From positions 1-5,069 of the forward strand of contig JAITXH010000058.1 of assembly GCA_031284845.1 (NCBI GenBank): a stretch of DNA of 5,069 bases. Direction: 5' to 3'. Within the stretch, counting starts at the first letter, position 1; every line of letters begins with the position of its first letter. The notes under the pieces were generated by a model. That model was not told the origin of the DNA and ran no database searches. It saw nothing but the letters and a program-made list of their open reading frames with translations. The position numbers and the translations under genes were made by a program. The stretch is from Puniceicoccales bacterium (GTDB lineage Bacteria; Verrucomicrobiota; Verrucomicrobiia; Opitutales; UBA953). This document shows, one piece after another, positions 1-5,069 of the stretch.

Positions 1-1
1 C

Positions 2-241
2 CAAATGCGCATCACCACCCTCGACACCGACATCCTCCTCTCCGCCGCCAACGCCGACAAGGCTGCTATCGCATCTCCCCCCCCTATGCCAAGAACGAGT
101 GGAGTAGCGCATGGGAGAACCAAAACAACACTCGAGCTACTTGATGACATTGTCACGAACTTGACTTACGCGTTTTTGATGCTGTTGGTGCTTGTTCCCG
201 CTATTGGCCTTTTTGCTCTCTTGGTTCTTAGCCTGTTTTGA
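2..241 (+). CDS. 3' end of an unidentified gene, partial at the left edge, probable internal frameshift
   Basis: I do not recognise this product. The frame is open from base 2 and has an ATG at 5, but with only four bases upstream the true start is probably outside the window. In codons 2 to 18 after that ATG nearly every third base is C, a strong coding signal. That signal then seems to move to the frame of base 1, where 61-144 reads with C/G third positions and gives a tail beginning GCYRISPPYAKNEW and ending in TGA at 142-144. If the original frame is kept, the protein instead continues to TGA at 239-241 and ends in a hydrophobic stretch (YAFLMLLVLVPAIGLFALLV) that could be a membrane helix. 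A missing base near 60-62, or a nine-base instead of eight-base C run at 77-84, would join the two halves. It is convergent with the minus-strand gene that ends at 333. The coding call is moderate; the exact end is uncertain. Confidence 0.35.
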   Translation, partial: QMRITTLDTDILLSAANADKAAIASPPPMPRTSGVAHGRTKTTLELLDDIVTNLTYAFLMLLVLVPAIGLFALLVLSLF

Positions 242-313
242 GTTAGTTTTCGCCTGCGCTGCCGATGACGGGCACGGGGTTAATGGCGCTTCATCAGAAA
301 TCCACAGGAAGTG

Positions 314-348
314 GGACGCTTCCAGTTTTTACTTACCGCGAAGCGTCC
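314..348. repeat. 9-bp perfect inverted repeat around the stop codon of the 711-residue gene
   Basis: The arms are GGACGCTTC at 314-322 and GAAGCGTCC at 340-348, separated by 17 bases that include the minus-strand TAA stop (335-333). The RNA of either strand could fold into this hairpin. The minus-strand gene ends inside the loop, so the position suits a 3'-end stabiliser or a terminator between convergent genes. No T-run follows directly on the minus strand; on the plus strand a T6 run appears only at 374-379, about 25 bases on. It is therefore not a textbook intrinsic terminator. The repeat itself is certain; the role is inferred. Confidence 0.45.
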
Positions 349-2468
349 GTTGGCTCTGTAGCGGTTCCGAGGTTTTTTAAATACTGCTGCACGGCTTCCG
401 CATACTCGCGGGGCACTTTTGCGTTGGCGTTTTGCTCAATAGCTTCGCGATCTTTTGCAGCCAACTTGCCCATCACTTGTGCAGGACCTCCACCTCCGCC
501 ACTTGCCTCAAGAAGTTCGTGGGCCTGATCTTCGCCGGAGGGCTGCGATTTGTTGTCTTTGGATTTCGGCCCCTGGCTTTTTTGACGGCCTTTGTTCTTC
601 TTTTCCTTTGAGGGCTTGGGCTTCATTTCCTGCGCAAGCTTTCCTTGCACTTCCTGTATCAATTTTTCCGCATTATCCAAAGATTCTTCTGCTTTCGCCG
701 GATTCTCCTGTTGCAGATTTTCCTCTGCTTGGGTGAGGGCTTCCTGGGCTTTCTTCAGCGCCGCTTGTTCATCGGGCGTGAGGGCGTCTTGTTCCACTTG
801 CGACAGTTCTTCCTGTGCTTCATGCACGCTCTCAATGGCGTCGGCAGGACTATTGTCTTCGAGCCGCTGCCCGGCTTGCTTGGCTGCGTCCATGGCTTCG
901 GAGAGCTTCTCCGAGGCTTCTTCTTTCTTTTGCATTTCCGCCGCTTCTTGTTCGGTCGCGGCTAGTTCACTCTGCAATTCACTTATCGCGCTTTCGAGCT
1001 TGTTGAGCGCTTGCGCCTGTTCTTCCGGGAGTATTTTCGCGGATGGGGCTTCCCGGCTGCGGGGAGGTTTCGGGGGGGGCTTCAATTGCTCGGCAGCTTC
1101 GTGGAGAGCATTGGCGGCGGGCGTGGAAAAGGGAAGCGCTCGCGGAGCAAGTTCCATGAGGCGGTCTCCCTGGCGGCGGCTTGGCTCTTCTTTGATTTGC
1201 TCGTGCAGTGCATTCAGCGTTCCCAGAAGGGCGGTCAATTCTTCGGCACGTTTCGCAGGAGGTTCGGCTTCGATTCTCTTCAATTCGGCGATTTGTTTGA
1301 GTAGGGCCTGACTGGCGTTTTTCAATTCAGCCAAGGCACTGTTGAGGACGTTTTGGGCCTCGCGGGTAAGTTTGGGGTCGTCTTCCGTGGCACGGTTGGA
1401 GCGCCGCAGGATGCTTTCGCCGCGCACCATGGTGCGGCAGGCCGCAGCGAGAGCGGCGGAGGCACGCGGACTTGGCACGCTGCTCAGGGATTCGGCGAGC
1501 CGGACTTGATCTTCGAGACGTGCTTCCTGTGCGGCCATGCTGTGCCAGTCGGGTTGGAACTGGGCTGTCATGGAGGCGAGCGCCTGCTGGTCGGCGGTTA
1601 ATTGTTCCACTTGGCGCAAAAGCTCTTCAAGAGTGGTCAACGCTTCCTGTTCGGCGAGGATGGCGCGCATGGGGGTCAACATGGCGTTATAGACAGCGTG
1701 CTGCTTTCCCGTGGATTCGTCGTATCTGGAAAGTTCAATAAGCTCGCGTGCACTTTCTGAATCAGCGCGGGCGGCTCCTGCGGCCAAGGTTGCGAGAGCG
1801 GCTTGCGAGGGAGTGCGCGGGGTATCGGGGGGGAGGCTTTTCAGGGCACTTTGGATGTTCTGCGAAAAGATGGTCAACTCGGCGGTAAGCATGTTCTGCT
1901 CGGTGCTGGCGAGTGTGCTTGAGATGGAAGTGCCGTGTCCCCGGGGGGTGGTTTGGCGGATATTGGCGAGTTGCCGCAACATGAGGTTTTGGAGACGCAG
2001 TTGGACGGTGCCGAGGATTTGCTGGGTGGTGAATTCGCTGGCGAGGCTTCGGAGTTTGAAGGCGATTTCCTTTTGCCCCTGAAAGGCGGTGAGGAGGTTT
2101 TTCTGCTGCGTGGTCAGCTCGCGGGTCGCTCCGGCGGTTTGCAGGGCGGCGATTACTTTGCGGATATCTTCTTCGCTGAGCTGCGAGAGCTTGTTTGCCG
2201 TGCGCGCAAGGACTTCAAGTTCCGAGGTGTCGAAGCCGTTTTGTTTCATCTCGACGATGATGCGTTCCAGATTCTGCTGAATGGTATCTACGTCTTTGCG
2301 GATGCCTTCCTGGGCTTCGCCGCCGCGGTAGGCAGCTTGGCGATAAGCGCCCGGCGTGTCCGGGGATGACTGGGCGTGTGCCGCCGGAGCGGAAAACGCA
2401 CAGGCGGCAAGGAGCAAGAGCAACCCGACGGCTGAGAAGGCATGCTGACTAGCGGTCGCCGGTTTCAT
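333..2468 (-). CDS. Exported coiled-coil protein, partner of the DUF4175-like membrane protein
   Basis: This 711-residue protein begins with a signal peptide: hydrophobic core about 11-27, then AHA before Q33, a good signal peptidase I site. The same segment contains LAAC at 20-23, a lipobox, so it could instead be a lipoprotein anchored at Cys23. Residues about 50-460 are mainly helical, rich in Ala, Leu, Gln and Glu. About 480-615 is a strongly acidic coiled coil with two related blocks (about 528-555 and 577-604, offset 49). A basic Lys-rich linker follows (about 616-640), then Gly5 at 657-661 and a C-terminal motif VPREYAEAVQQYLKNL at 685-700. I recall a similar ending in Planctomycetota and Verrucomicrobiota coiled-coil proteins of MoxR/vWA loci. 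No catalytic motif is visible. ATG 2468 is chosen because it overlaps the upstream stop as ATGA and opens directly into the signal peptide; no strong ribosome site precedes it, consistent with coupling. A scaffolding role in the envelope is inference. Confidence 0.88.
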   Translation of the reverse strand: MKPATASQHAFSAVGLLLLLAACAFSAPAAHAQSSPDTPGAYRQAAYRGGEAQEGIRKDVDTIQQNLERIIVEMKQNGFDTSELEVLARTANKLSQLSEEDIRKVIAALQTAGATRELTTQQKNLLTAFQGQKEIAFKLRSLASEFTTQQILGTVQLRLQNLMLRQLANIRQTTPRGHGTSISSTLASTEQNMLTAELTIFSQNIQSALKSLPPDTPRTPSQAALATLAAGAARADSESARELIELSRYDESTGKQHAVYNAMLTPMRAILAEQEALTTLEELLRQVEQLTADQQALASMTAQFQPDWHSMAAQEARLEDQVRLAESLSSVPSPRASAALAAACRTMVRGESILRRSNRATEDDPKLTREAQNVLNSALAELKNASQALLKQIAELKRIEAEPPAKRAEELTALLGTLNALHEQIKEEPSRRQGDRLMELAPRALPFSTPAANALHEAAEQLKPPPKPPRSREAPSAKILPEEQAQALNKLESAISELQSELAATEQEAAEMQKKEEASEKLSEAMDAAKQAGQRLEDNSPADAIESVHEAQEELSQVEQDALTPDEQAALKKAQEALTQAEENLQQENPAKAEESLDNAEKLIQEVQGKLAQEMKPKPSKEKKNKGRQKSQGPKSKDNKSQPSGEDQAHELLEASGGGGGPAQVMGKLAAKDREAIEQNANAKVPREYAEAVQQYLKNLGTATEPTDASR

Positions 2469-4237
2469 TGTTTTATCGTCTCACCGATTTCGGTGCTGAC
2501 TTTTTGTTGTGTGCCGGAAAGGTTTTCCATGGCATCTGCGTTTTGTTTGATGCGTTCAAGTATCTCTGCCTGCTTTTCCGCTGGTGTCACAATACGCAAT
2601 TGGCGCACCTTTGTTTTTGTCACGCCGGGGCCGGTCACATCGTTGTTGTCCTCTGCTTCAATCCAGTAGTTTACCGTCCACCCTGTCGCCAGCGCCGATT
2701 CAATCGAAGGCAGGTCGAGGATGTGCCGGTAAGCCGTGCCGGCACCGGGTGCGTTCACTTTGAGCGCGATGGTTTTTAAGTCCTTTGCGGAGGCGTCATC
2801 CGGGGCGGTGGTGGCTGTCGTCGTCTGCGCTGACAGCGCCGAGGGCAACATCTGGCAGACAATTTTCACTGCGGCCAATCCGAATTCATCCGTCGCGCTG
2901 AACGCTACTTCCACTTGTGCTTTCAGGGTTATCGTCTGCCGTTCGTCTTGCAGGCCGGTCTCGTGTATCTCAGGCGGATTGTCCGGGATGAGTGTCACGG
3001 GATACACGGTCTCGTTTGTGGAGGTCACGCCTTCGCGGTCAACAAGGTGCAGCGAGAGGCCGTTCAACTCTTTCGCCGGGATTGCAAATGTGCCCGAGGC
3101 GTTCGTGCCGTTGACCTTGAGCGGGAGCGGCTGTGCATCTGCGCCATGGGGGACGAGTGAGGCGGCGCGCAATGGCGTGCTCGATGTGAGCGTCACATTG
3201 AGCCGGCTGCCAGCGTGCAGCGAGAGATCCGAGGGTGTGTGTTGCTGCGGAGGGAGCTTTGTGTATTTGGGTGGAATTTGCTCCAGCACCAGCGCCGCCA
3301 CTACTGGGGGGATGCGGATTTCCACGCGGTATTGCGCACTTTTGCCGTCGCCGAGGTGAAAAGTGTAGCGGAACCCTTTCTGGATGTTGGTCAACTTGTA
3401 GCTGAAGACATCGCCTTTGGGCGTGAGCGAGATCTCTTCGATCGGGGCTTTGTCGTATTGCAGGACGATGCGTCCGCGCGTGGTCGGTTCCCCGTGGGCA
3501 CGGGCTATTAGCTCCAGATCCACACCGGCTGGCGTCAGGATGTCGCGTGTGATGGATTCGACGGTGGTGCGCGTGGGGAGCGGTTTATTGCTCAGAAAAA
3601 TGCGTTGGACCAGTATGCCGCTCAAGGGCAGGGTGACCGCCGCGAGCGCACCGGCGAAGACAAAGGCGGCCAGCGCCAGTGCGGCGCGGCGCTTGAGCGT
3701 GAGCGACGGGGCGGCATCGTCGAAGTCAATGGAGTCTGCCCGAAAGCGGGCGTGTTGGAAAACCTGTTCGGCAAGTTCCGGTGAGCCGCAAGTCGTGTAG
3801 CCGTTCCCCTCGGCAAGCTCAACTGCCGTGATCAGGCATTGGTCCAATTCCGGCCAGCGCCGTTCGGCGAGCAGCGCCGTGTTAGCGAGATTGAGATTGC
3901 GCCAGAGGTGGGCACGGAGGACACGTCGGTAAAGGAAGGCGAGAAGAGCCGTATCGCCGATAAGGAAGATGAGGCGCACCCATCGCGGTATCTCGAAAAA
4001 CCAATCGAGAAAAGCCTGCGCCACAAACAGCACGCACAGGGCAAGCAAAAGTGCTGCGACGCCTTCGCCAAGCGCTATAAGCTGATACCGACGGCGAAGG
4101 TGCAAGAGCGAATCCCGTAGAAACGTAGGCAACGGCAAGCGATCGTGTCCGATTGCCGGTGTCCCATCGCCGGGCGAGTCGCTAGATGCGGTGCTGGATT
4201 CAGTCATTGCGTGCGGATTTGCTTGCTGGGTCCACAT
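2465..4237 (-). CDS. DUF4175-like membrane protein with Ig-like extracytoplasmic region
   Basis: This 590-residue protein has a polar N terminus and predicted membrane helices at about 53-77, 87-104 and 184-210. Between helices 2 and 3 lies WPELDQCLITAVELAEG (128-144). Residues about 225-550 look like consecutive beta-sandwich domains. Landmarks are PPKYTKLPP at 322-330, DNPPEI at 419-424, SATDEFGL at 447-454 and YWIEAEDNNDVTGPG at 524-538. I associate this set of motifs with DUF4175-like proteins of Planctomycetota and Verrucomicrobiota, usually encoded near MoxR ATPase, DUF58 and von Willebrand A genes. The C terminus (about 552-590) starts a helical region but stops where single-chain relatives would continue; the next gene supplies a long coiled coil. 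The start is uncertain. ATG 4237 has GGAG only one base upstream, too close for a normal site; ATG 4207 (residue 11) has no clear site, and an in-frame TAG lies a short distance upstream of 4237. Function is unknown; no catalytic residues are seen. Confidence 0.88.
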   Translation of the reverse strand: MWTQQANPHAMTESSTASSDSPGDGTPAIGHDRLPLPTFLRDSLLHLRRRYQLIALGEGVAALLLALCVLFVAQAFLDWFFEIPRWVRLIFLIGDTALLAFLYRRVLRAHLWRNLNLANTALLAERRWPELDQCLITAVELAEGNGYTTCGSPELAEQVFQHARFRADSIDFDDAAPSLTLKRRAALALAAFVFAGALAAVTLPLSGILVQRIFLSNKPLPTRTTVESITRDILTPAGVDLELIARAHGEPTTRGRIVLQYDKAPIEEISLTPKGDVFSYKLTNIQKGFRYTFHLGDGKSAQYRVEIRIPPVVAALVLEQIPPKYTKLPPQQHTPSDLSLHAGSRLNVTLTSSTPLRAASLVPHGADAQPLPLKVNGTNASGTFAIPAKELNGLSLHLVDREGVTSTNETVYPVTLIPDNPPEIHETGLQDERQTITLKAQVEVAFSATDEFGLAAVKIVCQMLPSALSAQTTTATTAPDDASAKDLKTIALKVNAPGAGTAYRHILDLPSIESALATGWTVNYWIEAEDNNDVTGPGVTKTKVRQLRIVTPAEKQAEILERIKQNADAMENLSGTQQKVSTEIGETIKQ

Positions 4238-4576
4238 ACTCCGGAAAAAGCTGGTCAGAATTGTCTAACCCATTCCGTTCCTCATGAAATATGTGAACTC
4301 ACTGAGAAAGTGAAACGAAGCAATAGTTCCCGCTTCTCTTTCTCGTGAGCGCGGTTTGACTGCTACGCGAAAGGGAGCAGGCATCAGGGAAGGGGATGAG
4401 AAAAAAGGAATTTATGATTAAAAATCAATATAACTACATAACCAATAAACGATAACAAGATAATCCATTCACAAGAAGCCTCTTGCTTTTATTTCAAAAA
4501 ATATTGCAACAAAATTTTCTTTACTAAACGTCGCTATTTTGAATCGGAACTTCTTTCCTTCCAAGACGATATAAAA
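4238..4576. other. Intergenic region at a composition boundary, with weak regulatory candidates
   Basis: This 339-base gap separates divergent genes and contains the transition from GC-rich to AT-rich sequence, mostly between about 4260 and 4410. For the minus-strand operon the best promoter guess is TTTCAC (4315-4310) and CATATT (4293-4288), 16 bases apart and about 50 bases before the ATG; both boxes match consensus poorly. On the plus strand a 13-codon frame starts at 4414 after AAGGAA and ends at 4455. It is followed by a weak hairpin (CAAGA 4472-4476, TCTTG 4481-4485) and then TTTT. I see no promoter I would trust for the plus-strand frames, no tRNA and no terminal inverted repeats of an insertion sequence. 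Confidence 0.4.
4472..4490 (+). terminator. Weak hairpin followed by a short T-run
   Basis: CAAGA and TCTTG form a 5-bp stem with a 4-base AGCC loop, followed by CTTTT and then ATTT. The layout is that of an intrinsic terminator on the plus strand, but the stem is short and AT-rich and the region is AT-rich throughout, so it may be chance. It lies just after the mini-frame at 4414-4455 and upstream of the broken gene at 4577. Confidence 0.15.
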
Positions 4577-4972
4577 ATGGAAAAAATGACAATGAACGTG
4601 AACATTCGCTTCGCCTGTAAACTTTTCAAACTGGTATCGCTCTTTCCCGCTTTATTCTTTTCGGTTATGTTGGCAAAGGCACAGGATATTCCATTTTCGC
4701 CGAAACTGCTGATTGCCATAAATGAAACAAATTTTCTTTTGCCAGAACTTGCAGAAGGTCGCAAATTTATTAGTGAAAAAATATGGGGATTTTTACCATA
4801 ATATTTCTTACTCGAATATCAGTGAGAGGTATGTAAACAAGCGGAGAATTTTCCGGATAAACGAAATCAAGAAAGACGAGTTTATAGCTTTGGAATTGGT
4901 GTATCTTTTTATACTCTATGTGCCACTAGTTATTTACAAATAAGAAATGATAAGTCATCAAGAACCATTTAG
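4577..4972 (+). pseudogene. Small secreted protein of unknown family, broken by two compensating frameshifts
   Basis: The first frame (4577-4801, 74 codons) starts with a convincing signal peptide: the third Met begins MNVNIRFACKLFKLV, a hydrophobic core follows and AKAQD gives a cleavage site. Protein-like sequence then appears to move to the next frame at the A6 run 4776-4781, where SEK continues as YGDFYHNISYSNISERYV. Near the AAACAA at 4835-4840 it seems to return to the first frame, continuing AENFPDKRNQERRVYSFGIG and ending with TAG at 4970-4972. One A fewer at 4776-4781 and one base more near 4838 would give a single open frame of about 131 codons. Unrepaired, the first frame stops at TAA 4799-4801 and again at TGA 4823-4825. 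The serine- and aromatic-rich end with SFGIGVSF could be beta-structured, perhaps an outer-membrane or secreted protein, but I do not recognise a family. Sequencing error is a real alternative to gene decay, and coding potential in AT-rich DNA is hard to judge by eye. Confidence 0.4.
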
Positions 4973-5069
4973 AGATTCCAAGGAAGAAATCTGGTTGAGA
5001 AAATCTTTATTTGACCAAAAAACAATTGAAATATTTATAAAAAAGATGCGAAAATGGGGGCGATTAGTG
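4947..5069 (+). CDS. 5' end of an unidentified AT-rich gene, cut by the right edge
   Basis: The frame from ATG 4947 stays open for 41 codons to the window end and reads MISHQEPFRDSKEEIWLRKS, followed by a lysine-, isoleucine- and phenylalanine-rich helix-like stretch. The other two forward frames both contain stops over this interval, which in AT-rich DNA gives modest support. It begins inside the tail of the broken gene (26-base overlap with its TAG end), an arrangement common in operons. There is no clear ribosome binding site; AATAAG upstream is poor. No domain can be recognised from the visible part, which is mostly charged and probably helical. The frame just upstream is separated from it only by TAA 4941-4943, so it could also be a downstream piece of that frame. 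Confidence 0.35.
   Translation, partial: MISHQEPFRDSKEEIWLRKSLFDQKTIEIFIKKMRKWGRLV

Noticed and set aside
1..150. Minus-strand open frame from ATG 150 running out of the left edge, which would place a third gene in the operon
   Set aside because: It has no ribosome site and uses AGG and ATA codons often, while the plus-strand frame over 5-60 has a much stronger codon pattern.
592..1311. 239-codon plus-strand frame rich in Ser, Cys, Ala and Phe
   Set aside because: It is the antisense of the Glu/Ala/Gln-rich coiled-coil gene. Its odd composition follows from that and there is no ribosome site or domain.
2736..3359. 207-codon plus-strand frame opposite the 590-residue gene
   Set aside because: Antisense shadow. 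The minus-strand frame has membrane helices, Ig-like motifs and continuous coding character, whereas this one has none.
3417..3800. 127-codon plus-strand frame
   Set aside because: Antisense shadow of the third membrane helix region and start of the Ig-like region; GC-rich DNA keeps such frames open by chance.
4302..4346. Possible stem between GAGAAAG...GAAGC and GCTTC...TTTCTC
   Set aside because: Only five contiguous base pairs form; the outer part needs mismatches and bulges, so it is not convincing.
4500..4530. TTGCAA and TACTAA as promoter boxes for the plus-strand secreted gene
   Set aside because: The spacing is about 12 bases, too short for a sigma-70 type promoter, and such matches are frequent in AT-rich DNA.
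4534..4764. 76-codon minus-strand frame at the right end
   Set aside because: It overlaps the opposite frame that has a clear signal peptide and cleavage site. Its own hydrophobic part is the reverse of that signal peptide.

Overview
The window has two parts. About four fifths (roughly 333-4237) is GC-rich minus-strand DNA carrying two long, overlapping genes. The rest is a short, poorly resolved left edge (1-332) and an AT-rich right end (about 4400-5069). The gene pair resembles the DUF4175-like membrane and coiled-coil proteins found beside MoxR/DUF58/von Willebrand A genes in Verrucomicrobiota, Planctomycetota and relatives. A bacterium of that group, most likely Verrucomicrobiota, is therefore my best guess. 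This rests on remembered family patterns, not on a search.

Layout, left to right. Positions 1-241 hold the 3' end of a plus-strand gene cut by the window edge; its coding signal appears to change frame between about 57 and 85. Positions 242-332 are a short convergent gap, and a perfect 9-bp inverted repeat surrounds the stop codon of the next gene. Positions 333-2468 (minus) encode a 711-residue exported protein: a signal peptide that also contains a lipobox, long helical and coiled-coil regions, a basic linker, a glycine run and a short C-terminal motif. Positions 2465-4237 (minus) encode a 590-residue protein with three predicted membrane helices near the N terminus and a large beta-rich, Ig-like extracytoplasmic region. 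The two genes share a 4-bp ATGA overlap, with the 590-residue gene upstream, so they are probably translationally coupled.

From about 4240 rightwards the base composition falls. One line in the gene block (3661-3720) counts to 75% GC and one in the right end (4441-4500) to 30%. After a gene-poor gap, 4577-4972 (plus) looks like a small secreted protein whose reading frame is broken twice by compensating shifts. A further AT-rich plus-strand frame starts at 4947 and runs off the window.

How the genes may work together: the 590-residue protein supplies a membrane anchor and Ig-like domains and the 711-residue protein a long exported helical partner. Together they resemble one DUF4175-like protein split in two, and they may form an envelope complex. 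This is inference. I see no RNA gene, CRISPR array, transposase or recognisable defence system, and no strong evidence of a new system. The most useful leads are the split two-protein architecture, the composition boundary just upstream of it, and the frame breaks at both ends of the window.
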